From NCBI GenBank assembly GCA_030180135.1, contig CM058231.1, forward strand, positions 53,702,235 to 53,766,234: a stretch of DNA of 64,000 bases. Reading direction: 5' to 3'. Positions 44,536 through 55,227 of the stretch are shown one piece after another. The position numbers and the translations under genes are program-made. How positions within the stretch are numbered: position 1 is the stretch's first letter; every line of letters begins with the position of its first letter. This stretch comes from Orychophragmus violaceus (Eukaryota > Streptophyta > Magnoliopsida > Brassicales > Brassicaceae). A model generated the notes under the pieces. It searched no databases. It saw only the letters and a program-made list of their open reading frames with translations, and was not told the origin of the DNA.

Positions 44536-45237
44536 ATGGATTATCTTCCAAGTGATGTTCTTTCAAAAATCCTTCTTGACGTCATTGACGGTGAACAAGG
44601 TTTACGCTATTTTATAAGGGCGAAGACAACATGTAAGGCGCTTCAAATCTTCGGACAGAGTCAAGATTTCTACAAGTCGTTTGATTTATACTACGATTTT
44701 ATTAACTTAAATCTCTTTGAGTGCCCACTTCATTATAAACAAGATTTCGTCCAGAGGTGTCTACAATCAGGAAACCCTGCAGCTCTTATCCTCCGAGGTA
44801 TGTGTTTCTTTATCTACAGCGACCGGATGGTTGAAGGAGAGGCATTGATCAAAAGAGCAGCGGATAGCCGATGGGAAACAGGGATATACGCGTACTCCAT
44901 GCTCTTGCGTGTTTTTTATGGAGATGGTGTAGTTTTGAACAGTGGATATGTCATCGTCCGTGAAATTGCCACATGGATACGTATAAAGATAACTATAAGG
45001 GATATACGTGTATGGCCAGAACCGCCTTCGGCTCTGTTCTTTGAGAAGAAAGTGAGTGTAGATATCAACGGCCTTTATAGTTGCACATGTGCTCTGATAA
45101 CAACTGGGAAGGGTTGGTGGGACTTTGGTTTCAAGGGTTCAACCATGTGCGACAGATGCTTTTGGTCCATAGAGTCGCTATTTTACTTCAGACTCCTGCT
45201 GAACAATTTCGGAATCTGGCCCTGTTTAGATTCTTGA
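44536..45237 (+). CDS. F-box family protein (At2g35280-like)
   Basis: 233 codons from ATG 44536 (MDYLPSDVLSKILLDV); I do not use the in-frame GTG at 44452. Residues 3-45 form an F-box-like helix set (LPSDVLSKIL, then RAKTTCKALQIFG), which would bind SKP1 in an SCF ubiquitin ligase. The middle (RGMCFFIYSDRMVEGEALIKRA) resembles the small-repeat region of the Brassicaceae family I associate with At2g35280. The C-terminus has Cys pairs (TMCDRCFWSIES). The region around residues 135-180 fits the family poorly, so an internal frameshift or intron is possible. A second copy follows 480 bp downstream. Confidence 0.6.
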   Translation: MDYLPSDVLSKILLDVIDGEQGLRYFIRAKTTCKALQIFGQSQDFYKSFDLYYDFINLNLFECPLHYKQDFVQRCLQSGNPAALILRGMCFFIYSDRMVEGEALIKRAADSRWETGIYAYSMLLRVFYGDGVVLNSGYVIVREIATWIRIKITIRDIRVWPEPPSALFFEKKVSVDINGLYSCTCALITTGKGWWDFGFKGSTMCDRCFWSIESLFYFRLLLNNFGIWPCLDS

Positions 45238-45717
45238 TTATCCTTCATTTGTGTCTACTAGGATAGAATGTGTTAAACTGCGAATAATATTATATGATGT
45301 TTTCATTTATGTGCAAATTTTTATTGTAAGGAGCATATGTATAGATGGCTTTTTGCAAAAAAAGAGCGATTATTAAATTGAAATGACATTTACCTAAATA
45401 TTTTTTCAACAATATATCCATGCAAGTAACAATATGTTTTATGTAATAAATTTTGAATTGCAATAAATAATGAAGCGACATTACATATCACTACCTAGCG
45501 AATTAGATTCATCATGTACATACGTAATCAACTCCAGCCGAAGATGCTCGCTAACAGATGCATATTAATTAATAAATAACAATAACATAAATACTACTAT
45601 TTAAATTTATGAAAAACCCAAAGGTTGGATCCGATTTATAAATAAACATATATGGATGCCTTAGAAACAATACATATCTCTTTGCCTGTTTCCATATTTT
45701 CTAACCAAAATCGGCAA
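45238..45717. other. Spacer between the two F-box copies
   Basis: AT-rich, no gene. The stretch before the second copy (AAACCCAAAGGTTG...) resembles that before the first (AACCAAAAGGTTGC near 44416), so the promoter region was included in the duplication. Confidence 0.4.
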
Positions 45718-46098
45718 TGAATTTCCTTCCTAACGATATCCTAAAAAAAAATCATTCTTGCCGTCATTGACGATAACCAAGAGATACGCTATTTGGCTCG
45801 AATGAAAGCAACATTCACTGCGATGCAAAATGTCGGAGAAAGCTCAGATTTCTATAAGTCGGTTGATCTATACTTCTCCAACATTACTGAAGATATATGG
45901 TGCCCACATAGGGTTATAACTAAATTGGCCAACAAATTTCTGGAATCCGAAAACCCATCTGCTCCTCTCCTCAGAGGTATGTGTCTTTTTGTATATTGCG
46001 TATGTTGGGTCGACCAAGCGTTGACCTCCATCGACCGGATGGTTAAAGGAAAGGCTATGATCAAAAGATCGGCATATAGTGGATGGGAGACAGGGATA
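45718..46098 (+). pseudogene. F-box pseudogene, second tandem copy, cut by element E
   Basis: Starts with an ATG and LPNDIL, but a run of nine A (45741-45749) shifts the frame. The downstream frame from 45793 reads SSDFYKSVDLYF, SENPSAPLLRGMCLFVY, an extra stretch of about 11 codons and DRMVKGKAMIKRSAYSGWETGI, closely matching the first copy. Element E enters at 46099, in the codon region matched by GIYAYS of the first copy. The remainder should lie beyond the right end of the window. Confidence 0.7.
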
Positions 46099-46737
46099 TG
46101 TTGGGATAGTGTCCTGAAATCACACTTGTACTCACTCCTAAAGATAGTTGTGTGTCGAGATCAGACATTCGTATAATACTGGGCGGTTGCAATGTTTTGC
46201 TAGAAGCCTCTTGCAATCTGTAGGTCGTGGACTTACTACCAGTATTATATGATCCTATAGGGTCACACACCTAAGCGAACTGGAAGCTACGACATGGGAA
46301 TGATCATTATGGTAATGATCATACTAATGTGTATTGGATACACATTAATATCGACAAATGGTGTTGTGTCGATCGACACAGCTTGTGTGTCGGTCGACAC
46401 AGTTCGGATTTTCCGAACAGGCTTTTCGAGTTTAGGCTTAATTAAGTCTGGCCCGTTAAGCACGTTTAGGTCGAATAATACTCTAAGATTTCGACCTAAA
46501 CTGTGAGCCGTCCACTTTTCTTGAGAGAAACAGTAGACACACCAGAGAGCATCGATCCCCATTGATCCGGCACTAGCATCCCGTTTCCAGCGAGCGTGCG
46601 TGTGTATCTGGTAGAGGCAAGGCATCTGCGTTGCTCCAACTGATCTCGTTCACCATCTCAATTCCGCTGCCAAAAGGTAAGAACGAGGTTGGTTCTATTT
46701 CAATATATCAAACCCTAAGATCTGTTGGGATCCAACA
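46099..46737 (+). repeat. Element E 5' LTR
   Basis: 639 bp. Palindrome pair at 46367-46399. Splice donor AAAAG|GTAAGA at 46677. Related to the A LTR in layout (the region of 24 bp around GTGTATTGGATACACATT, palindrome pair, then the transcription start region), but clearly another family. Confidence 0.85.
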
Positions 46738-47436
46738 GTGGTATCAGAGCTTGTTAGGGTTTAGCTATTGAATTTGTTGCAAAATAATTCGAATCTTGAT
46801 GTTGTTGAATTGAGTTTTGCATGTTCAAATCGTGTTTCAAAGAATAAATCTCGGATTTTGTCTCTGTTGAAAACGATGGTTTTGTTGAAATCGCACTGTG
46901 TCGATCGAAACAAAGCGTGTGTCGGTCGACACGCCGCGGCGCAAAATATAAAATTTTAGGGTTTGTCGCAGGGTGTCGATCGACACAAAGCGTGTGTCGG
47001 TCGACACAGAGCGAAAACTTGCAATATATTTTAGGGTTTGTCGCAAAGTATCGATCGACACAAAGCGTGTGTCGGTCGACACAAAGCGAAATCCGTAAAT
47101 AATTTTAGGGTTTCGATCTGAGATCGAGTACCCGTAATCCTCCTGCGTCGATCGATACACTGGGTGTGTTGGTCGACACAGGCAAAGAAAGTAGATAGAC
47201 CGGTTCAATTGGATTGAACGGGTTGTATCGCTCGGTTAATTTTGATTAACCAAATTGGTTCTGGTTTGGTCATGTCGATCGACACACAGTGTGTGACGAT
47301 CGACATGGACTATTAAACCGAACTGGTTCAATTGGATTGAATCGGTTATGTAAATTCGATCCGGTTAGACCGGTTATCGAAGAACGGTTTAAACATGATT
47401 GCGTCGATCGATACCAATGATTGGCGTCGATCGATA
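46367..47436. repeat. Palindrome pairs of element E (LTR and leader)
   Basis: 46367/46388 in the LTR; 46899/46920, 46974/46995, 47049/47070, 47146/47167, 47273/47294, 47402/47425 in the leader. Spacing 21 in six cases, 23 in the last. The second to fourth pairs also share about 20 bp of spacer (AAAGCGTGTG), so they arose by tandem duplication of a 75-bp unit. Confidence 0.9.
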
Positions 47437-48080
47437 CAATGCTCGCAGATATGCTGGTCGGACTACATATTTGCATATACCAGAACAATTTAATCCTAAA
47501 AGTTGTAGATGAATCTAAACTAAATAAAACTGAATGTTTTAAATAAATTAATAAATTCTTGATGAATATTGGATATACATCAAGATAAAATAGTTCTTTC
47601 CTCAACTAAATATCAAGTGATCTTGATGTCTTGCCCGATCTAGTCTACTGTCAAGACTTGTGTCGTTTGTTGGATATTCTTGGAGTCCTTGATATCCACT
47701 GCAACATGAGTAAGGCAGGTGGTCATTGACAGACTTGCAGTGCAACTGTCAGTAATCACAAGACAGAAAAGGATTGGTTTTACTTGACTGGGCCGTCAGA
47801 AGTTCTGGGCCCAGAGACATCAGAGTGGATTAAACATAGTTTGTTTTATCCACGACCAGGAGTTGTACTGGGTACAATTAGCAATGATTTGCTTACCTAG
47901 ATGACTGAAGTTTGAGTAACGGCGAGTCGCCCACTCGAATTTTAGCAATCTGAGGATCTTGGCTCATTGTATTCATCTGAGGAAACATAGTTTTGAATAC
48001 AATGCGAGTTTTTCTTATTAGATAAGAATTCTCATTTCTTGAGCATTATAACTAAAATCTACCTCTTTTGAATTACAGCT
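46751..48080 (+). other. Element E leader
   Basis: Six palindrome pairs (46899-47436) in the first half, then the conserved block also found in A, B, C and F (about 47640-48050). Acceptor TTACAG at 48078 just before the gag ATG. The predicted intron 46677-48078 would take out all six pairs. Confidence 0.6.
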
Positions 48081-48212
48081 ATGTCTGTCTCAAATCACAT
48101 CAACACTTTCTCACTCAGATCCGTCCTTGAGAAGGACAAGTTAAATGAATCTAATTTCTTGGAATGGTATCGGAACCTGAGAATAGTTCTCAGGCAGGAG
48201 AACAAGGAATAT
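48081..48212 (+). pseudogene. Element E gag, first piece
   Basis: ATG 48081, MSVSNHINTFSLRSVLEKDK, then NFLEWYRNLRIVLRQ, the N-terminus of the copia gag domain. Element D interrupts at codon 44. Confidence 0.8.
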
Positions 48213-49375
48213 TGATAGGCTCAGAGTTTTAACCCTATTCTAACTGCAAGTGCACAGTGATGTAGTCGTAGTACTTAGGGTATCGAATCCACAGGGACTC
48301 TGGTCAACGATAGATAAAAACAGAAGTGATTAAACTAGGAGAAAGCAAAGATGATTAAACTAAAAGCAGAGCAGAAAAGTAAATCAGTAGCAGGCGAGTT
48401 TGTGAGCAAGGAAGCGAAGCGTTAGGTTTCAGGAGTTCTCAGGAAATCAGGAACACAAGCAATCAATCAGTCGAAATCCAATCAGAAACTGTTCTAGAAC
48501 TCAAACACAGATATAGAATTAACCAAATTCCTTTGCGAGAATTCTCTAAGTCTAAGTGCAGCAAACCAAACTTTCGTTTGCGAGAACTAACAGATTAAAC
48601 CAGCTTTAATTCCAAGTTTGATATGTTCACAATCTAATTAAACCAAACTTTCGTTTGCGAGAAGTTAAATTGCTTATCTAGGTTCTTTCTAGCTAAATTA
48701 ACCAACTTCCGCTGCATTAATCAGCCTAACATCATAATCTAAGTGGCCAGTTCAGATTAAGCATTAAGAACAACCTAAACAAAGAACTAGCAGATGTGAA
48801 TCCCTACAGATTTATTTAACTATAGTTCCATGAAATCCCTAATGAGAATCCTTCAACCTAACAGGTAATCTACTCAGACATAATCATCGAAACAGAAAAC
48901 ATCTTGAATAGAAAACCAAATATCATAAAATAAAACAAAGAACTGGGGTTCAAAATCCTCTCTCTCTCGAGAGCAGGATCAGCCCCTAACTCTCTCTGAA
49001 ATAAAACAAGACTTAATGAAAGCGTAGCCTAAACAATGGCTTAAAAACCCTTATATAATAGCTAAAACACGTTTTGGGCTTCTGTGTAAATATCTGGGCT
49101 TTTCTGCAAAATCAGCATTCTTCATTAAATCGGCGAGTCTGGCCCATTCGCATATGCAACGATCGATGCAGGTTTGCAACGATCGACGCAGTCTTCAAAA
49201 CTGGACAGTGAACTCTGTCTCTCGGACCAAATCTCCAAAATATACCAAACAGCTCAAAAATCTCCACTTCTGCTCCAAATGTGTCTAAACCTGAAAACAT
49301 ACTAAAAAGAACACAAAAGACACTAAAAACACATCTATATCATGGCATAAAATGGGTAAAAACCATGATATATCA
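48213..49375 (-). repeat. Element D 3' LTR
   Basis: Palindrome pair at 49157-49188. TTATATAATAG (about 49049) gives a TATA-like box on the minus strand. The polypurine tract on plus is ACTCCCCCACACTTA (49376-49390). Confidence 0.9.
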
Positions 49376-50705
49376 ACTCCCCCACACTTAGCTCTTGCTT
49401 GTCCTCAAGCAAGTAAAGAACCAAAGTATACGAGAAGAAGTTTGAAAACATAGAAACTCATTTCGTCCTAGGAACTTTCACAATCACATTCACTTAGTAA
49501 GCCACTGAAAACTTCCCTACAGAACTCAAGACCACAATATACTTCCCCCACACTTAGCAACTGTCCTAAGTAAACTCCACAATCACATTCAAGCATTCAA
49601 ATTCACCCTACTGACTTCTGCAAGTATTTAAGTGCGGTCTCACCTAAGGAGTATCGATCAAAGGGCACATGGATTCTTACCTTATCAGCTCTAGACCACC
49701 ATACTATCTTTCTCTAGTCCCTTTCTTCTCTTTCCCTTCTTTAACAACTGATTTTTCCCCACTGGGTATCATTTTTTTTTTTTTCAGTGTTCTTCCCGTT
49801 ATGGGGTGTACTTTGGACACATTCCATGGATCACATGAGAGATAATAGTGTTTGCTACTATTCCCATGACCACTTCGGAGTTACTAACTCATCCTCAGTT
49901 TATTATATTTTTTTTTTTTACTTTATAGAAGGGGAGAAGGGAACTAAATAGGATAGGTTGACAGGCTGTGTCAGAACTAACAAGGGAATCCGACACAAAG
50001 TATACCAAGCCCTTAGGTGAGAAATCTAAGTCAGTATTAAATTGAAGTCAGTAAAAGGATCCTCTGATACCTGAAGTGATGTGGGTGTCCTCAGTAGGCT
50101 GATCTGTGTCTGGGTTTTCTAACAGTCATAGAGGCTCTGCAAGTCTGTCCAATGGTCACTTAGTTCCTGTTCAAGCGAAAAGTTTCCTCGAAAAATCATA
50201 GTTTCATACAAATTTTGACTCAATAAAATAAATTTTGAAAAACTAAGAAAACAAAAGCGTGCGTCAGTAGCTTCCTCCCCCACACTTAAACTACACTGTC
50301 CCCAGTGTAATCAAAGCATGAGCTCGGATGAAAGAATAATCAAATTGAAGAACAAACCGAAAAGTTGCAGAATACTTACCTGTCGTCGCCCTGCGTCGAT
50401 CGATGCCACAAGGGTGTCGATCGATGCAAGGTGATTATCGCTCGCGGTTATTTAGATAACCGATGTCTGAACCGCAATTGAATCGGTAAACCACAAATCG
50501 TGACTGCATCGACCGATGCACTATATGTGTCGATCGATGCAGTGCGATTCTGCCTGTTTCTCACGGCTCTGAACACACTTAAAAGAAAATCAAAACACCA
50601 AAATCAAAACGAAAATTGAAAAACAAAAACGAACCTACTAGTGGGTTGCCTCCCACTCAGCGCTTGTTTTTAGTCATTAGCTTGACTATTGGAAAGAGAT
50701 TGGAT
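49376..50705 (-). other. Element D 3' untranslated region
   Basis: No gene. Homologous, in opposite orientation, to 21640-22985 of Athila1. Three TAAGTGTGGGGGA-type runs on the minus strand near 49376, 49541 and 50271, and two palindrome pairs (50394-50539). Confidence 0.7.
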
Positions 50706-52015
50706 TCATGGTGGTTTCAACAGAGACTTTGAGTGTCTCTGTGAATATCTCTTCATCCAAGGAGGTGTATAGGCATTATGATCATGAGGCTTTCCAAGGA
50801 AAGAGAAATCAGAATCAGGGCGGGAGCGAAGCTTGGGCGGTCTACTGCGTTTCCCTGCATTCAAAACAATGTGATCAGAAGGTTTAAGCTTAGGTGATTT
50901 GTACCTTACCTTTGATGCAGATCTGATGTTTGGGGCTTTCTGCTTATGAGCAGTTGCAGGTACTGAAGATGTTAGAGCAGGTTCAAGAGGAACTGCCATC
51001 TTCTTCTTTCCACTATCAGATACTGTAGTTCCACCAATCTGAACTTCTTCTTTCAGATCACCTTCAGTGGAGATCATCTTCTTTGCATGAACTCGCGAAG
51101 CTTCAACTGGTGGTATTTCATTCACCTTCTTATCCATCACTTTCATGCAGTTAGCCACTTCTAGCTCTTGTCTGGAAGGTTTAGGAACCTTAGGATATGG
51201 CACTGGGGGCTTGTAAGCTCGTTCTGGCATTTTTGCAGGTTTCTGGACATGTGTGCGTTCTGTGTCGATCGTTGCATAATGTGTGTCGATCGATGCAAGG
51301 CGATTTTGTTTCTCGAAAGAACTCGAAATTGTCGTCAGAATGGCGTGTCGATCGTCACTAAGGGGGTGTCGATCGATGCATGTATCAGGCAGACAATATT
51401 CATCTAGAAAATCCGAGATTATGCTCTCTTCTTCACCTAGCAACTCAATCTCATCCCTTAAGGTCACAGCTTTGATGGATCTACACTGTTCAGCTTTCCT
51501 AGCTTCATTACGCCTTTCTATTGCTCCAGCTGTTTGTTGAACTTGGACATCTAGCTTCTTCAAATGTGTGCTCAAGTATTCAAACTTCCCATTCAGATTT
51601 CCATGTATAGCTTCCAGCTTCCTGTCGAAGTTTGCAGCAATCTTAGCCTGATCCTCTAGCAACTGCTCCATCATGGATTCTATCTTGCTCTCATAAGCTC
51701 TGTTTCCTTGAAACCCAGGACCATTTATGTAGTTCCTCTCCTCTTCATATCTTTCCAGTAACTGCTCCATCATACTTATCAGCTTACCATATTGTTTATT
51801 TTGAGGAGGAACAGGCTGATATGATGGAGATTCATAATCTCTGGTGAATGAATAGGAACCATAGCCTCCGCAGAACGAGTTATTCTGCTGATTTTCCAAC
51901 ATCTGTTCCATCATTCCCATTATTCTTTCGCACTGTGCCGATCGATGCAGAGTAGCGTCGATCGATGCAAGCTCGAGAATGCAACGATCGACACACAAGA
52001 CAGTGTCGATCGATG
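50394..52015. repeat. Palindrome pairs inside element D
   Basis: 50394/50415, 50507/50528, 51263/51284, 51346/51367, 51936/51956, 51982/52004: spacing 21, 21, 21, 21, 20, 22. Those at 51263-51378 lie inside the D reading frame. Confidence 0.9.
50706..51920 (-). CDS. Element D ORF: fused Gag tail and protease tail
   Basis: 404 codons from ATG 51920 (an upstream in-frame TTG start at 52064 would add 48 residues made largely from palindromes). The N-terminal third has three repeats of MMEQ(M/L)LE with charged partners, a coiled-coil type pattern, then NLNGKFEYLSTHLKKLDVQV, the Athila gag linker seen in Athila1 as DLNGKFESMNTQMKQLDTQV. The C-terminus (SDFSFLGKPHDHNAYTPPWM) matches the end of the Athila1 protease frame. 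Capsid and protease cores are missing by internal deletion. Two palindrome pairs (51263-51378) are translated, giving repeated SIDT/IDRH-like peptides. Intact but of unknown function. Confidence 0.75.
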   Translation of the reverse strand: MGMMEQMLENQQNNSFCGGYGSYSFTRDYESPSYQPVPPQNKQYGKLISMMEQLLERYEEERNYINGPGFQGNRAYESKIESMMEQLLEDQAKIAANFDRKLEAIHGNLNGKFEYLSTHLKKLDVQVQQTAGAIERRNEARKAEQCRSIKAVTLRDEIELLGEEESIISDFLDEYCLPDTCIDRHPLSDDRHAILTTISSSFEKQNRLASIDTHYATIDTERTHVQKPAKMPERAYKPPVPYPKVPKPSRQELEVANCMKVMDKKVNEIPPVEASRVHAKKMISTEGDLKEEVQIGGTTVSDSGKKKMAVPLEPALTSSVPATAHKQKAPNIRSASKVRYKSPKLKPSDHIVLNAGKRSRPPKLRSRPDSDFSFLGKPHDHNAYTPPWMKRYSQRHSKSLLKPP

Positions 52016-52139
52016 CAAAGCGATTACAGGCGTACCTGAAACGCAAGAACAGAAAAAGAAACAAAAATTAGTAGCAAAAATTAAAAACGAAAATCCTAGT
52101 CTAAACCCTAAGTTCAAATCTATCGAGGATTCAAAAGAG

Positions 52140-52157
52140 TCCCCGGCAACGGCGCCA
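52140..52157 (-). other. Element D primer binding site (tRNA-Asp type)
   Basis: Minus strand TGGCGCCGTTGCCGGGGA, identical to that of Athila1, six bases inside the LTR. Confidence 0.9.
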
Positions 52158-52163
52158 AAAACT

Positions 52164-53327
52164 TGATAGGCTCAGAGTTTTAACCCTATTCTAACTGCAA
52201 GTGCACAGTGATGTAGTCGTAGTACTTAGGGTATCGAATCCACAGGGACTCCGGTCAACGATAGATAAAAACAGAAGTGATTAAACTAGGAGAAAGCAAA
52301 GATGATTAAACTAAAAGCAGAGCAGAAAAGTAAATCAGTAGCAGGCGAGTTTGTGAGCAAGGAAGCGAAGCGTTAGGTTTCAGGAGTTCTCAGGAAATCA
52401 GGAACACAAGCAATCAATCAGTCGAAATCCAATCAGAAACTGTTCTAGAACTCAAACACAGATATAGAATTAACCAAATTCCTTTGCGAGAATTCTCTAA
52501 GTCTAAGTGCAGCAAACCAAACTTTCGTTTGCGAGAACTAACAGATTAAACCAGCTTTAATTCCAAGTTTGATATGTTCACAATCTAATTAAATCCAAAC
52601 TTTCGTTTGCGAGAAGTTAAATTGCTTATCTAGGTTCTTTCTAGCTAAATTAACCAACTTCCGCTGCATTAATCAGCCTAACATCATAATCTAAGTGGCC
52701 AGTTCAGATTAAGCATTAAGAACAACCTAAACAAAGAACTAGCAGATGTGAATCCCTACAGATTTATTTAACTATAGTTCCATGAAATCCCTAATGAGAA
52801 TCCTTCAACCTAACAGGTAATCTACTCAGACATAATCATCGAAACAGAAAACATCTTGAATAGAAAACCAAATATCATAAAATAAAACAAAGAACTGGGG
52901 TTCAAAATCCTCTCTCTCTCGAGAGCAGGATCAGCCCCTAACTCTCTCTGAAATAAAACAAGACTTAATGAAAGCGTAGCCTAAACAATGGCTTAAAAAC
53001 CCTTATATAATAGCTAAAACACGTTTTGGGCTTCTGTGTAAATATCTGGGCTTTTCTGCAAAATCAGCATTCTTCATTAAATCGGCGAGTCTGGCCCATT
53101 CGCATATGCAACGATCGATGCATGTTTGCAACGATCGACGCAGTCTTCAAAACTGGACAGTGAACTCTGTCTCTCGGACCAAATCTCCAAAATATACCAA
53201 ACAGCTCCAAAATCTCCACTTCTGCTCCAAATGTGTCTAAACCTGAAAACATACTAAAAAGAACACAAAAGACACTAAAAACACATTTATATCATGGCAT
53301 AAAATGGGTAAAAACCATGATATATCA
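52164..53327 (-). repeat. Element D 5' LTR
   Basis: Palindrome pair at 53109-53140, otherwise as the other copy, with one extra base in an AAATC run. Confidence 0.9.
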
Positions 53328-53332
53328 AATAT

Positions 53333-53727
53333 GTCCTTGAAAGAGTTCTCCTCGAGAGGCCACGTTCCAATGCTCCGCAGACAGAAAATAATGCTTGGGA
53401 TAAGCATTCAGCGGATGTCAAAGATGTTAATTGTCTAATGCTGGTGACTATGAACTCTGAGCTGCAGAAGCAATATGAGAACGTGTTGTCCCCATTGAGA
53501 TGATTAACAGCCTGAAAGCTTTGTTTCAGGAGCAAGCTCGCACAGAGAGATACCAGACGGTTAAATCTCTCATGGATTGCAAGCTGGCTAAGGACAGTCC
53601 AGTAAGTCCTCATGTCCTTAAAATGATGGGTTACATTGATAACCTGGGGAAACTGGACTGTGCCATTAGCCAGAAGCTAGCCACTGACATGATTCTGCAG
53701 TCTTTGCCGTCGTGTTTTGATCAGTTC
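53333..53727 (+). pseudogene. Element E gag, middle piece
   Basis: Continues after D with VLERVLLERP, DVNCLMLVTMNSELQKQYEN, then a 1-bp deletion near 53487 relative to A (GTTGTCCCCATTGAG) that shifts the frame, then LFQEQARTERYQTVKSL and the ISQKLATDMILQSLPS block. Cut by F at FDQF. Confidence 0.8.
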
Positions 53728-54376
53728 TGAAGGATTGTTTAGTTGATCCTGATTCAATTCTTAGATTCATATCAACCTAAACATGCGGATCTAGGTTCTC
53801 TTGATTAGAAACAATGATTAGATCTCACCTTTTACCTGTTAATTGCAGCGGAAGGAGATAGAACAGGTCAGAGATCAGAGAAACACCGAGAGATGAATCC
53901 TCCAAAGGCTCACACACGCGATCACAGAAAACGGCTGCTAGACCAAGGGAGAGGAGGCGCAGAGAGAAAGAGAGAGGCGCGGCTAGGGTTTAAAGAAGAA
54001 AACAGACTCGAGTTTTATTTATAAAACTCGTCCGGTTCCTCTTGGGCCATTTGGCCATTCGCGCACTGTGTCGATCGACACATCATGTGTATCGATCGAC
54101 ACACAGTGGCTAAAACCTTTTATTCTCTCTAAGTACAGTAAATGCCTGGCACTTTTACCGTACTTCTGCTAAGCCATTCCTACACATTTTCCTGTTAGCT
54201 TAGGCGTGTGACCCATATGGGATCATATAATAGAGGCAATAAGTCCAAGACTTATAGATCATGAGCGGACTCTAGCAAGCCATCATGACCCCCAGTATTA
54301 TATGACTTATGTCTGATCATTGACATACTCTTACTTTCTAGAGACAGTACCGAGATTACTGGACACAATTCCAACA
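53728..54376 (-). repeat. Element F 3' LTR
   Basis: Minus strand TGTTGGAATTGTGTCC...CAATCCTTCA. Palindrome pair 54069-54101; TTTATAAATAAAA TATA-like box on the minus strand near 54030. Confidence 0.9.
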
Positions 54377-54389
54377 ATCTCCCACTTGT

Positions 54390-55227
54390 ACTGGAATCTC
54401 TGTATTCATAATCCTTTTGTCACAATATCTCGATTAGTCATAAGGCAAGATTGGTGTCATCCTTATAAAGCCTAATCTTGTTCATCGGACTCTGATTCGA
54501 TACTGACAATCCAAACGACTCGGGACAGTCCGTTTGAGCATGGCCATGCATTTTCCAGTATTCAAATCTCCGATTGGCCTAGAGATATTCACTCCATTTA
54601 TATTGGAGGGACAAATTCCGTCTTATTCCATCACTGTAAACTACTCATTTCATAATGTACCCAAACAAGGTCCTTATAACTATCGCAGAACGATAGCGTT
54701 AGACAATGATCAAAGTGCATCAGTCCATGTGCAGTCACATGCATGCGAACTCAGGTCTAAGGACTATACTCTATAGTCGTAGTGAGAATCTCTTATGACA
54801 CAGATATAAATATCCTGAAGAGTTCTCATAATCGGGTCTTGTCCGGTCGTATGTTCCCAACATACACCTATGTATTGACTTTGATGCCGCGCATCTATGA
54901 CACACTGAGACTTTGTCATAAGTCACATATCAATCCAGTCTCTCACGGTTGTTGGTGTTCCAATTTTAACAACCTTCGACTAGGGACAGGATGATATAAT
55001 CCATCTATCAAATATAGGGTCTCATGATCAAGCTAAATGACTTTGATGACTCAAGATCAAGTCACTTACTTCGATGACCTATAAAATGGTTTATATCACT
55101 TTGGAACGATTATTTCATCACAGTTAAAATAATCTTGAAATAATAATTTCATTAAACATAAGAATGTTTTTACAAGAACATATCAAATAACTAAATAAAA
55201 GCCCTCAAACTCCCACTCAAATTTAGA
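54390..55227 (-). other. Element F 3' untranslated region
   Basis: Homologous to the 3' untranslated regions of A, B and C; no gene seen. Confidence 0.6.

Larger units (their letters stand above)
48213..53327 (-). mobile_element. Element D: mini-Athila (non-autonomous Ty3/gypsy)
   Basis: LTRs 48213-49375 and 52164-53327 (1163 and 1164 bp, about five substitutions and one indel), ends TGATATATCA...GCCTATCA on the minus strand, target duplication AATAT (48208-48212, 53328-53332). The internal part is only 2.8 kb: tRNA-Asp primer site, one ORF joining a gag tail to a protease tail, a 3' region with three polypurine runs. No capsid, protease core, pol or ORF-1. Termini and layout match Athila1, which is therefore a plausible relative, not necessarily the helper. 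Confidence 0.92.
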
